From Coprothermobacteraceae bacterium (GTDB lineage Bacteria > Coprothermobacterota > Coprothermobacteria > Coprothermobacterales > Coprothermobacteraceae): a stretch of 64,000 bases of DNA. Shown piece after piece: positions 43,390 through 51,722 of this stretch. Made by a program: the position numbers and the translations under genes. The notes beneath the pieces were generated by a model, which did not search any database, was not told the DNA's origin, and saw nothing but the letters and a program-made list of their open reading frames with translations. The stretch lies in contig JABLWY010000001.1 in NCBI GenBank assembly GCA_013178255.1, positions 738,503-802,502 on the forward strand, read 5' to 3'. Position 1 is the stretch's first letter. Each line of letters starts with the position of its first letter.

Positions 43390-44966
43390 TAAGGCATTTT
43401 AATGTCCTAGAGTCTGAAACACTCGAACCAGTGCGCCTTCAATTCTCAAGGGGGCTGAACTGCTTCACAGGGGAAACAGGCACAGGTAAGACCGTTTTCT
43501 TGAACCTGCTAGCCAATTGCCTTGGGTTGCCTTTTCCTGTGCCGGAGAACATGGACGGAATATACGAAGTTCTTTTTGACGACGGCCAACAGAGTCATAC
43601 AGTCAGGTTATCTATCTCCCGTAGTAAGAAGAAGTTCGAGATGGATGGCATCAAGTGTAGCCAGAGACAGGTTAGAGAATTATTGGGTACGAAAGCGGTT
43701 TTCTCTTCCCAGTTCGAAAGTCAGACCCTAGACTCCGCTGAGTCACTTGTACACCTCCTAGATTCGTACGCGGGTTTAGACGGAATCCGCTCAGACTATA
43801 GCCCATTCTTCCTCAGACTAAGAACTCTAAACGAAGAACTCTCACAGACGCGCAAGAACCTTGAAGCTTCGGAACGGGTAAAGGAGGCTTTAAAAGAAGA
43901 ACTTGAGGAACTACGCGCTTTTAACCCGCAGGTTGGTGAATACGAAGATCTAAAAAACGTGCTTCTCAAGCTTTCAGAGAGAGACAGGATTGCTGCACAC
44001 CTTCGGGTTATCGCAGAATTGGTTGACGATGAAAGCGCCTTTTTGAAGGGGCTTTTTGAAATGAGGACTTCTCTACTATCGCTTTCTCAGTTTTACGAAG
44101 AGGCTCAGAAGGCGTTAACGGCATTGGACGAATGGAGGTTAAACCTTAAGTCTGTATTGAGTCTTAGCGTGCCCGAAGAAGCTAATGCCATTACAGTAGA
44201 TCAGATCAACGAGCGCCTGTTTAGGTACGAGAAGTACTTTAGGCGCTACGGACTTGGTGAGGCTTCTATCCTGAGCCGTATGAGCCAACTCGAAGAGCAG
44301 TTGAGTAGTATTGAACGTCTGCCCACGGTCATAAGGCACCTTGAAGAGGAGATTTCAACGGTTGCAAATAGCATGTTGAGGCTCGGCCAGGCGTTGGCGG
44401 AAGCCAGAAGGTTAGCAGTGAACAGCTTAAGGGATGACATAAATGCCTTTCTTTCGGAGCTCAGGATAGATGGCGTATTGGAGTGGGATTGGAAGCGGGA
44501 GAACGACAGTCCCCTTGGGCTTGAGTTGCCAGCATTGTTTGTGCGCAGGGGCGAGAATGATGTGCCTGTGGGACGTCTTTCAGGTGGAGAACGTAGCAGA
44601 ATCGTCTTCGTCCTAAAGGTCTTGCTCAGCCCAACGGGTTCCGTACTCATTTTCGATGAGCCTGATGCTGGCATCGGAGGTGAAACTCTTTCCAGACTTG
44701 TGCAAATACTGAAGCGGCTGTCTCAAAGTCGCCAAATTGTACTGATCACTCATAATCCACAAGTGGCTGCCAGTGCAGGTCGCCACTACGTGGTGGATAG
44801 AGTGTTAAGCGAGAATAAAGTTTATGTTAAAATACATTCTGTGGTCGGAGAGGAAAGGGTCAATGAAGTAGCCAAGATGATAGCAGGTCAGTATGTGACT
44901 GCAACCACGCTTGAGCAAGCAGGAGAACTCATAAGGAAGTTATCCGGAGGTGACTTTGGTGAGTAA
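43386..44966 (+). CDS. recN: DNA repair protein RecN
   Basis: SMC-like ATPase acting in double-strand break repair. Walker A GETGTGKT is at residues 29-36, a coiled-coil region spans about 150-370, the ABC signature LSGGERSRIVF is near 395, and Walker B VLIFDEPDAGIGG is near 418. 526 residues is a little short (usual 550-570). In many bacteria recN is SOS-controlled, but no LexA box was found upstream. Confidence 0.93.
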   Translation: MIRHFNVLESETLEPVRLQFSRGLNCFTGETGTGKTVFLNLLANCLGLPFPVPENMDGIYEVLFDDGQQSHTVRLSISRSKKKFEMDGIKCSQRQVRELLGTKAVFSSQFESQTLDSAESLVHLLDSYAGLDGIRSDYSPFFLRLRTLNEELSQTRKNLEASERVKEALKEELEELRAFNPQVGEYEDLKNVLLKLSERDRIAAHLRVIAELVDDESAFLKGLFEMRTSLLSLSQFYEEAQKALTALDEWRLNLKSVLSLSVPEEANAITVDQINERLFRYEKYFRRYGLGEASILSRMSQLEEQLSSIERLPTVIRHLEEEISTVANSMLRLGQALAEARRLAVNSLRDDINAFLSELRIDGVLEWDWKRENDSPLGLELPALFVRRGENDVPVGRLSGGERSRIVFVLKVLLSPTGSVLIFDEPDAGIGGETLSRLVQILKRLSQSRQIVLITHNPQVAASAGRHYVVDRVLSENKVYVKIHSVVGEERVNEVAKMIAGQYVTATTLEQAGELIRKLSGGDFGE

Positions 44967-46050
44967 GTACATATTGGTTATCAACCCAGGTTCGACGTCT
45001 ACCAAGCTGGCATTATTTGAAGCTGAAGGGAGCTCCTTGAGGTCTTTGGTGGAGACAAACGTCGCAGTGCCGGTGCATGTGCTGGAGGAGAAGCCATTCT
45101 ACCTGGACCAAATTCAGTTTCGCAAGTCCCAGATAGAAGATTTCGTTAAGGAACATGGCGTCTCGCCCTCTGATATCTTGGCCATCGCCGCTCGTGGAGG
45201 GCCTACAAAACCTCTCAAGGCTGGGACTTACGTAATAACCAAAGCGGTTTACGACGACATAATGAGTGGCAGGGTCTTGAGCCCACACGTGTCTTTGGCT
45301 GCTCCTGCCATAGCTTATGAATTGGGTCAGGAGTGGGGCGTACCAGCTTACTTCACTGATCCGGTGTCGGTCGATGAGTTCATTGACGAAGCGAGGATTA
45401 GTGGTCTCCCCGAAATACCGCGTTATAGTGCTCTGCATGCCCTCAACGTTAGGGCTGTGGCCCGCAAGTACGCTGAATCTCAGGGTAAGAGTTTGGGAGA
45501 CCTGACCGCCATCATACTGCATTTGGGCGGTGGCTTCAGCGTAGTGGCCATGGAAAGGGGACGCATCATAGACGCAATAAACCCAAATGAAGAAGGGCCC
45601 ATGCAGTTAGAACGGGCAGGGTCGCTACCGATTACGGACTTTGTGGACTACATTTACGAAAACAACTTCCCTGACCTGAAGACTTTGAAGCGAAAGATAG
45701 CTGGTAAAGGTGGTCTTGTAGCTTATTTTGGAACTAATGACTTCCGTGAGATACTCAAATTGGCACATGAGTCGCCTGAAAAGGCGCTATTCCTCGAGGC
45801 AATGTACTATCAAGTTGGCAAGTATGCTGCCCAGATGAACTCTGTGCTCAAAGGAAGCGCAGAGGTCATTATCATAACGGGCGGCATAGCTCACAACAAT
45901 GATGCCATAGAGGGCATAAAGAGGTGGACCGCGTGGATGAACGTGCCTTACGCAGTGTACCCAGGCAGCTTTGAGATGGAGGCTTTAGCCATGGGTGCTT
46001 GGCGCGTCATCACCGGGCAGGAGCAGGCAAGAGATTACGAGGTGGGTTAA
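44959..46050 (+). CDS. buk: Butyrate kinase, copy 1
   Basis: Acetokinase-family enzyme making ATP and a short-chain acid from acyl phosphate. N-terminal phosphate motif INPGSTSTKLALF, the SALHALNVRAVARK motif near 158-171, and the ATP-binding ILHLGGGFSVVAM near 187-199 with GSLP later. 363 residues. The GTG at 44959 has GGAGG 8 nt upstream; TTG 44956 is possible. Together with ptb and a second buk it forms an acyl-phosphate energy module that may work on isobutyryl, isovaleryl, or butyryl groups. Confidence 0.92.
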   Translation: MSKYILVINPGSTSTKLALFEAEGSSLRSLVETNVAVPVHVLEEKPFYLDQIQFRKSQIEDFVKEHGVSPSDILAIAARGGPTKPLKAGTYVITKAVYDDIMSGRVLSPHVSLAAPAIAYELGQEWGVPAYFTDPVSVDEFIDEARISGLPEIPRYSALHALNVRAVARKYAESQGKSLGDLTAIILHLGGGFSVVAMERGRIIDAINPNEEGPMQLERAGSLPITDFVDYIYENNFPDLKTLKRKIAGKGGLVAYFGTNDFREILKLAHESPEKALFLEAMYYQVGKYAAQMNSVLKGSAEVIIITGGIAHNNDAIEGIKRWTAWMNVPYAVYPGSFEMEALAMGAWRVITGQEQARDYEVG

Positions 46051-46051
46051 T

Positions 46052-46945
46052 ATGGTGATTAAGGATTTTCAGGAACTCATTTCCAGGGCGAAACTGAGCA
46101 AACACCCCGTTGTAGCAGTCGCTGGTTTCGATGAAGAAGTAGCAGGTGCAATGAAGCTAGCTAGGCGTGAATTGGGCGCATACTTTAAGGTGTTCGATTG
46201 GCGGGCACAGAGCGGTGAGGCGCACACAGACGGGATCGAAATATCCATGGTCGAATCGCCTGAGCAGGCTGCTTTTTACGCCGCAAAATGTGTTTCCGAT
46301 GGCGAAGCCGCTTTGCTGATGAAAGGCTTTGTAAGCACTTCCACATTCCTTCGCGCTGTGCTGGACAAGTCTTTGACCCTGCGTACGAATAGGCTAATGT
46401 CACACCTAGCAATATTTCAACTTCCCACGTATCACAAGCTTATCGCAGTGACTGACGGTGGCATGGTCATAGCTCCCGACATTACGCAAAAGGTTCAAAT
46501 CCTTAACAACGCTGTTCTGTTCTTCGAAGGTTTGGGGTACGAACAGATCAAGGTAGCTGTTCTCTGTGCCGAAGAGCGGCCGAACGCTTCTATGCCTTGT
46601 ACCACCGATGCTGCTAACCTGAAGACCATGGGTGACCGTGGGCAATTTGGTAAACACGTCATCGTTGACGGCCCGTTAGCTTTTGACCTTGCGTTCAGTC
46701 AAATAGCAGCCAAAGTCAAGGGAGTTGTTTCTGAAGTATGCGGAGACGCCGATATTCTCTTGGTACCCGACATCGAGGCAGGCAATTTGCTTGGTAAGAG
46801 CTTCACCTACGTTGCTGGAGGCAAAATGGCTGGGTTGGTTGTAGGCGCGAGGTGCCCGGTGGTCCTTCCCTCTAGGGCAGACACTGAGGAGAACAAGTTC
46901 TATTCACTAGCTGCTGGGCTAGCTTTTGCGGGAGGTGCTGAGTAA
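46052..46945 (+). CDS. ptb: Phosphate butyryltransferase
   Basis: Converts butyryl-CoA or branched acyl-CoA and phosphate to acyl phosphate and CoA. The 297-residue PTA-family protein has MKGFVSTSTFLRAVLDK near residues 88-104, SHLAIFQLP, VTDGGMVIAPD and the C-terminal GLVVGARCPVVLPSRADT. It lies between two butyrate kinase genes with 1-nt gap and overlap, so the three are expressed together. GAGGTGGG precedes the ATG. Confidence 0.92.
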   Translation: MVIKDFQELISRAKLSKHPVVAVAGFDEEVAGAMKLARRELGAYFKVFDWRAQSGEAHTDGIEISMVESPEQAAFYAAKCVSDGEAALLMKGFVSTSTFLRAVLDKSLTLRTNRLMSHLAIFQLPTYHKLIAVTDGGMVIAPDITQKVQILNNAVLFFEGLGYEQIKVAVLCAEERPNASMPCTTDAANLKTMGDRGQFGKHVIVDGPLAFDLAFSQIAAKVKGVVSEVCGDADILLVPDIEAGNLLGKSFTYVAGGKMAGLVVGARCPVVLPSRADTEENKFYSLAAGLAFAGGAE

Positions 46946-48015
46946 TGCCTTACGAAATACTGGCTATAAACCCTGGATCCACAAGCACAAAAATCGCTTG
47001 GTTTCAAGATGACAAACTCGTTTGGAAGGAAAACGTAGAACATGATGTGCAACAGCTCAAGGCATTCCATAACATTGCAGCGCAGTTTGAGTTTAGGGCG
47101 GAGCAGGTGAAGAAAGCTGTGGCAACTCATGGAAGCGACATAAGGCAACTAAGCGCCGTGGTCGGGCGAGGTGGCTTGCTACGACCTATACCAAGTGGTG
47201 TTTATAGAATAAACGAGCTTATGTTAGAGGATCTCATGTCGGCAAAATACGGAGAGCATGCGTCCAACCTTGGCGCCCCTATATCCAATGCCATAGCCAA
47301 AGAAGTGGGCTGTCCGGCTTTCATAGTAGATCCGGTGGTCGTTGACGAAATGGAAGACGTAGCAAGGATAACAGGTTGGCCGGAGTTCCGCCGAAAGAGC
47401 ATATTCCACGCCCTGAACCAAAAAGCTGTAGCCCGCAGGGTTGCTCGTGACGTATTCGGCAAGCGTTACGACGAGCTCAACTTCATAGTCGTGCACTTGG
47501 GTGGCGGGATAACCATTGGTGCTCATAAGAGAGGTCGCGTAGTAGACGTGAACAACGGCCTCAGCGCTGAGGGGCCAATGACACCCGAAAGAGCAGGGAC
47601 GCTGTACCTGATGAAGTTGGCTGACTACCTGTATGAGCATCGCCCAGATAAGAAGAGCTTCTACAAAAAGCTAATAGGTGGTGGGGGATGGGTTGCCCAC
47701 CTTGGAACCAATAGCGGGCGTGAGGTCGAAGAGCGCATAAAGCAGGGTGACGAGAAGGCACTTCTTATTGTCAAAGCGACCGCCTACCAGATTTCCAAGT
47801 GGGTGGCACACATGGCTGTTGCCTTGCAGGGGCAGGTGGACGCCATAGTGATTACCGGTGGTCTCGCCTACATGCCCGAGCTGGTCGAGTTCATAAAGGA
47901 ACGTGTCTTGTGGATAGCGCCCGTGCTCGTGGTACCTGGTGAAGATGAAATGCTCGCCCTAGCTGAAGGAGCTCTTCGCGCCTTGCGCGGAGAAGAAGAA
48001 CCGAAGGAGTACTGA
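46945..48015 (+). CDS. buk: Butyrate kinase, copy 2
   Basis: A 356-residue paralogue of the kinase upstream of ptb. LAINPGSTSTKIAWFQ near the start, SIFHALNQKAVARRVA, VVHLGGGITIGAHKRGR, and GPMTPERAGTL. The two copies are clearly different in sequence, so an old duplication or separate acquisition is likely, possibly with different acyl preference. Its ATG overlaps the ptb stop (TAATG). Confidence 0.93.
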   Translation: MPYEILAINPGSTSTKIAWFQDDKLVWKENVEHDVQQLKAFHNIAAQFEFRAEQVKKAVATHGSDIRQLSAVVGRGGLLRPIPSGVYRINELMLEDLMSAKYGEHASNLGAPISNAIAKEVGCPAFIVDPVVVDEMEDVARITGWPEFRRKSIFHALNQKAVARRVARDVFGKRYDELNFIVVHLGGGITIGAHKRGRVVDVNNGLSAEGPMTPERAGTLYLMKLADYLYEHRPDKKSFYKKLIGGGGWVAHLGTNSGREVEERIKQGDEKALLIVKATAYQISKWVAHMAVALQGQVDAIVITGGLAYMPELVEFIKERVLWIAPVLVVPGEDEMLALAEGALRALRGEEEPKEY

Positions 48016-48651
48016 TTGGTGTCCGTCATAGATATTCTATTTGGCTCAGAGCATCTGATCGCCTTAGCCGGCCCGCGTGGGAGCGGGAAGACTGAGTTGG
48101 CACTAAACTTGATGGCCCATTGTGAGCGAGTCCAGGTGTTTGACGCTGACATGTACAAGCCCATAATGAGGGCTAGGGACGTCGGTATGGGTGACCGGCG
48201 TGAGGGAACTACAGTGCCTGAGTGGAAATACATGGACACGCCAGTCATAGAATACAGCCCAGAGGTGTGGTTGAGCAAAGGTCTTAACGTTGTCCTCGAT
48301 ATGGGGGGTGGCGAGCTCGGGTTAGTGCCCCTCAACGTACTGAGAAGCTTGCTCAAGGGTCGCAATATCAATTTCTTCGTTGTAGTCAATCCCTATAGGC
48401 CTCATTCACGCTTCCTCATAGATCGCATTGTGTCTATGCTCCCTGGACGTCCGTCCTTCATACTTAACCCTCATCTGTTGGAAGAGACTGATGAAGACGT
48501 GGTCCTAAGGGGCTTAGAGATGTACGAGCAATGGGGCTTACCAAAACCGGTGCTCTTGGTTGTTATGGAGCGCCTGGCTAACGGTATCGAAAAAGTGGCC
48601 AACTTGCCACTTTTTCCAATACAGAGATACTTGACATTGGAGGTGTCATAG
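48016..48651 (+). CDS. P-loop NTPase of unknown role in the 2-oxoacid oxidoreductase cluster
   Basis: A 211-residue protein with Walker A GPRGSGKTELA near residues 19-29, a probable Walker B/switch segment VVLDMGGGELGLVP near 91-104, and NPYRPHSRFLIDRI near 125-138. The fold suggests a SIMIBI/Mrp-like nucleotide-binding protein. It lies between buk2 and the ferredoxin subunit and is not a known catalytic part; a chaperone or maturation role is only a guess. Start TTG 48016 or GTG 48019, with AAGGAG upstream. A terminator-like hairpin lies within its last codons. Confidence 0.65.
   Translation: MVSVIDILFGSEHLIALAGPRGSGKTELALNLMAHCERVQVFDADMYKPIMRARDVGMGDRREGTTVPEWKYMDTPVIEYSPEVWLSKGLNVVLDMGGGELGLVPLNVLRSLLKGRNINFFVVVNPYRPHSRFLIDRIVSMLPGRPSFILNPHLLEETDEDVVLRGLEMYEQWGLPKPVLLVVMERLANGIEKVANLPLFPIQRYLTLEVS
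48589..48616 (+). terminator. Terminator-like hairpin inside the NTPase gene
   Basis: A perfect 11-bp inverted repeat GAAAAAGTGGC (48589-48599), loop CAACTT, GCCACTTTTTC (48606-48616), with the T-run inside the right arm. It lies 35 nt before the stop codon of the NTPase gene and about 40 nt before korD. It could partly terminate or attenuate transcription between buk-ptb-buk and kor, or mark a processing site; the core is short (5 bp GC-rich). Confidence 0.5.
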
Positions 48652-48653
48652 AG

Positions 48654-48887
48654 ATGAGCGATCGGCCGAACAAAGTCGTCATCGATGAAGAACTTTGCAA
48701 ACAGTGCGAGTTGTGCGTAGTGGTTTGCCCTGTGCACGCACTGCGCATCTCAGATCGCATCAACACCAAGGGATTCCATCCTGCTGAGCTCTACGAGTAC
48801 GACAAGTGCATCATGTGCGGGTTCTGCGCCATGACTTGCCCAGAGAGAGCTATTGCAGTGTATCGACCGGAGGTGCAGAAAGCATGA
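48654..48887 (+). CDS. korD: 2-oxoacid:ferredoxin oxidoreductase, ferredoxin-like delta subunit
   Basis: A 77-residue 2[4Fe-4S] protein with cysteine motifs CKQCELCVVVCP near residues 15-26 and CIMCGFCAMTCP near 52-63. It passes electrons from the catalytic subunits to external ferredoxin. Its stop overlaps the korA ATG. The kor names are used for the general family; the substrate is not fixed by sequence. Confidence 0.9.
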   Translation: MSDRPNKVVIDEELCKQCELCVVVCPVHALRISDRINTKGFHPAELYEYDKCIMCGFCAMTCPERAIAVYRPEVQKA

Positions 48888-49942
48888 GCGAGAGAATCTT
48901 GATGAAAGGAAACGAGGCAGTGGGTGAGGCGGCAGTCAGGGCTGGTTGCCGTCTGTATTTTGGATATCCTATCACGCCAGCTAGCGAAATTGCTGAGTAC
49001 ATGGCGTACCGTTTGCCCCAAGTGGGTGGTACGTTTGTACAGGCAGAATCTGAGGTTTCCGCAGTCAACATGGTGTATGGTGCCGCAGCGGCAGGCAAAT
49101 ATGCAATGACAGCGTCCAGCAGCCCCGGTTTCTCGCTGATGCAGGAGGCAATCTCGTACATGGCGGGCGCCGAGGTACCTGCGGTTTTGGTCAACGTTGT
49201 GCGCGGAGGCCCTGGTTTGGGCGACATTCAGCCAGCCCAAAGCGACTATTTCCAAATGACCAAAGGCGGCGGTCATGGTGACTACAGGCTTCTCGTCTTT
49301 GCGCCCTACACCATTCAAGAGGTTGTAAACCTCATGCCAACTGCTTACGAACTGGCCTTCAAGTACAGAAACCCAGTGGTACTGGCTTTAGACGGCTTGA
49401 TAGGTCAGATGATGGAGGCAGTTGAGTTTACCGATTTCAGGAACCCAGACGAGATTCCCATACCAGAGTGGGCAGTTAGCGGCAAATTCCGCCACGGCGG
49501 AAAGAAGAACATCAACACTTCTCTTGATTTGATCCCTGAGAAGCTGGAAGCCCATAACTGGAAGCTTCAGAAGAAGTACAGCGAAATAGAGGAGAAGGAA
49601 ACAAGGTTTAGCTACTTTGGAGTGGACAACCCGGAGACGCTGGTAGTAGCTTACGGCACTGTTGCACGAGTGGCTATGAGTGCTCTTAAGAAACTGCTCA
49701 ACGCAGGTCGTAGCATAGGGATTTTGAGGCCCATAACACTTTGGCCCTTCCCCAAGCAGGCTTTGGCAGAGAAAGCACGCCACGCGAAGCGCATTGTCGT
49801 CCTCGAGATGTCCAGCGGACAGATGATTGAGGACGTCAAGCTGAGCGTCTTCGATCCTAATAAGCAGTATGAGTTCTACGGCCATCCGGGAGGCGTGACC
49901 TTTACGCCCACCGAGATTGAAGAATACCTAGTGAGAGGGTGA
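48884..49942 (+). CDS. korA: 2-oxoacid:ferredoxin oxidoreductase alpha subunit
   Basis: Catalyses, with its partners, 2-oxoacid + CoA + oxidised ferredoxin to acyl-CoA + CO2 + reduced ferredoxin. The 352-residue chain shows KGNEAVGEAAVRAGCRLYFG near residues 8-27, YPITPASEIAEYMA, and QAESEVSAVNMVYGAAAAG. ATG 48884 is chosen for the 4-nt overlap and family N-terminus. Next to ptb/buk the likely substrates are branched-chain 2-oxoacids (VOR-like) or 2-ketobutyrate; this is inferred. Confidence 0.92.
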   Translation: MSERILMKGNEAVGEAAVRAGCRLYFGYPITPASEIAEYMAYRLPQVGGTFVQAESEVSAVNMVYGAAAAGKYAMTASSSPGFSLMQEAISYMAGAEVPAVLVNVVRGGPGLGDIQPAQSDYFQMTKGGGHGDYRLLVFAPYTIQEVVNLMPTAYELAFKYRNPVVLALDGLIGQMMEAVEFTDFRNPDEIPIPEWAVSGKFRHGGKKNINTSLDLIPEKLEAHNWKLQKKYSEIEEKETRFSYFGVDNPETLVVAYGTVARVAMSALKKLLNAGRSIGILRPITLWPFPKQALAEKARHAKRIVVLEMSSGQMIEDVKLSVFDPNKQYEFYGHPGGVTFTPTEIEEYLVRG

Positions 49943-49947
49943 TGGAT

Positions 49948-50694
49948 ATGAAAGTTGTGTATGAGCGCCCTAAAACACTCGAAAAGGTCACAAACCACTA
50001 CTGCCCAGGTTGCCATCATGGCATACTGCACGCATTGATCGCCGAGGTCTTAGATGAAATGGGTCTAGCCGAGAAGGCTGTGGGCGTAGCTCCGGTAGGA
50101 TGCGCAGTGCTTGCATACAACTACTTGGATATCGACTGGATTGAGGCACCTCACGGCCGAGCGGTGGCTATTGCTACTGGCATCAAGCTGGCTCACCCCG
50201 ACGTCCTGGTGTTCACCTACCAGGGTGACGGCGACGCTGCCGCCATAGGATTGGCCGAGACCATGTATGGTGCCATCAGAGGTGTCAACGTGACCACATT
50301 CCTTTACAACAACGCCATCTACGGAATGACAGGTGGCCAAATGGCGCCTACAACGCTGTTGGGGATGAAGACCACCACGTCACCCTATGGGAGAGACGCT
50401 AAGAGAGAGGGCTACCCACTGAAGATGGCTGAAACCATTGCCTTGCAGGGCGGTACGGCTTTCTCAGCTAGAACAGCCTTGTTCAACCCAAAGATGATTA
50501 TGGAGACCAAGAAGAGGATTAGGCAAGTCTTTGAGCTGCAAATGAAAGGGGCAGGCTTCACTTTCCTAGAGGTAGTTGGAACGTGCCCTACCAACTGGGG
50601 TATGTCACCTGTGGATGCAACCAAGTTTGCCGAAACAGAAATGGTGAAGACGTTCCCGTTGGGTGTCTACAAAGAGCTCAAGGAGGTCGAGTAA
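49948..50694 (+). CDS. korB: 2-oxoacid:ferredoxin oxidoreductase beta subunit (TPP-binding)
   Basis: Binds thiamine diphosphate. CPGCHHGILHALIAEVL near the N-terminus, the TPP motif YQGDGDAAAIGLAE near residues 91-104 and NNAIYGMTGGQMAPTT near 122-137. 248 residues. ATG 49948 has GAGAGG 9 nt upstream; ATG 49942 is too close to it. The CPGC motif is altered from the usual CPGCGH to CPGCHH. Confidence 0.92.
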   Translation: MKVVYERPKTLEKVTNHYCPGCHHGILHALIAEVLDEMGLAEKAVGVAPVGCAVLAYNYLDIDWIEAPHGRAVAIATGIKLAHPDVLVFTYQGDGDAAAIGLAETMYGAIRGVNVTTFLYNNAIYGMTGGQMAPTTLLGMKTTTSPYGRDAKREGYPLKMAETIALQGGTAFSARTALFNPKMIMETKKRIRQVFELQMKGAGFTFLEVVGTCPTNWGMSPVDATKFAETEMVKTFPLGVYKELKEVE

Positions 50695-50695
50695 C

Positions 50696-51244
50696 ATGAC
50701 AAAGGATCTAGTCGTAGCTGGATTTGGTGGTCAAGGCGTAATGCTTCTCGGCCAGATAATCGCCCTAGCGGCGACTGAGAAAGGTCTGAACGCCACGTGG
50801 CTTCCCTCATATGGGCCTGAGCAGAGGGGCGGAACTGCTAACTGCACCGTCGTTGTCTCCGACGAGGAAATAGCTTCGCCTTTGACAGACAAACCACAGT
50901 TTGCCGTCATCATGAACAACCCGTCCATGGCCAAGTTTGAACCCAAGATGGCCGCAGGTGGGACACTCATCTACAACAGCACCCTTGTAACTCAAGTGCC
51001 TGCCCGTCAGGACATAAAGGTGGTTGCCATACCTGCCAACGAACTCGCAGAGCAAGCCGGTTCGGCACGAAGTGCAAACATGGTGATGCTCGGGGTTATG
51101 GCGTGGGTGTGGAGAGATGTCTTCACCCAAGAGGATCTACTGACGGCCATGGTGCATAAAGTCGGAGATAAGCGCCCGCAGCTCCTGGAGATCAACAAGA
51201 AAGCTTTTGCGCTCGGCTATGAGGCGGCACAGAAAGCTATTTGA
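50696..51244 (+). CDS. korC: 2-oxoacid:ferredoxin oxidoreductase gamma subunit
   Basis: A 182-residue subunit with the opening VVAGFGGQGVMLLGQIIALA and SYGPEQRGGTANCTVVVS near 40-57, typical of the gamma family. It begins 1 nt after korB stop. Its end overlaps the nudix gene by up to 38 nt, and a GC-rich 10-bp hairpin lies 50 nt past its stop. Confidence 0.92.
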   Translation: MTKDLVVAGFGGQGVMLLGQIIALAATEKGLNATWLPSYGPEQRGGTANCTVVVSDEEIASPLTDKPQFAVIMNNPSMAKFEPKMAAGGTLIYNSTLVTQVPARQDIKVVAIPANELAEQAGSARSANMVMLGVMAWVWRDVFTQEDLLTAMVHKVGDKRPQLLEINKKAFALGYEAAQKAI

Positions 51245-51722
51245 GGGAAACTTTCTCACAGTCGAACTAGTAGACGGAAAATATGAAATAGTGAGGCGCC
51301 CACAGGCCGTGGGCGCCTTAGTCTATTGGATCGATCGGGTACAGCTGGTCGTGGTGAAACACAGGAGGCCAACGGTTGACGAAGCCTTGATCGAAGTTGT
51401 TGCGGGATTAGTCAGCGAAGACGAAACTCCTGAAAGTGCCGTTAAGCGGGAAGTCCAGGAGGAAGTGGGGCTCGACGTGGTTAGGTTGTTCCACTTAGGA
51501 ACGTTCTTGCTTACGCCAGGCTACTCCGACGAGATGATCCACCTCTACTTTGCTGAAGCCACGGGCCCCGTGCTCACCACATATGATTCCAGCGAGGAAT
51601 TGGAGCCAATATCTATTAGAATTGGAGATGTATGGGACATGGACATAAGGGATGCCAAGACCTTGCTGGCCTTATTGTTAAGCAAAGAAATGAACTTCTT
51701 GAAGAGTATTCAAAATGGCTAA
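51207..51722 (+). CDS. NUDIX hydrolase, ADP-ribose pyrophosphatase-like
   Basis: The Nudix box GLVSEDETPESAVKREVQEE (G-x5-E-x7-RE-U-x-EE) is complete and continues VGLD; an ADP-ribose pyrophosphatase-like start EIVRRPQAVGALVY and the QLVVVKHRRP segment support that subgroup. About 171 residues from ATG 51207 or 167 from ATG 51219. It probably hydrolyses ADP-ribose or a related nucleotide sugar. A strong hairpin lies at codons 30-37. The overlap with the recombinase gene is 91 nt if that gene starts at 51632. Confidence 0.9.
   Translation: MRSAMRRHRKLFEGNFLTVELVDGKYEIVRRPQAVGALVYWIDRVQLVVVKHRRPTVDEALIEVVAGLVSEDETPESAVKREVQEEVGLDVVRLFHLGTFLLTPGYSDEMIHLYFAEATGPVLTTYDSSEELEPISIRIGDVWDMDIRDAKTLLALLLSKEMNFLKSIQNG
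51294..51318 (+). repeat. Perfect 10-bp GC-rich inverted repeat inside the nudix gene
   Basis: Left arm AGGCGCCCAC (51294-51303), loop AGGCC, right arm GTGGGCGCCT (51309-51318). It lies 50 nt after the korC stop. Without a T-run it is not an intrinsic terminator; it could shield the 3' end of kor mRNA or slow ribosomes. Confidence 0.85.
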
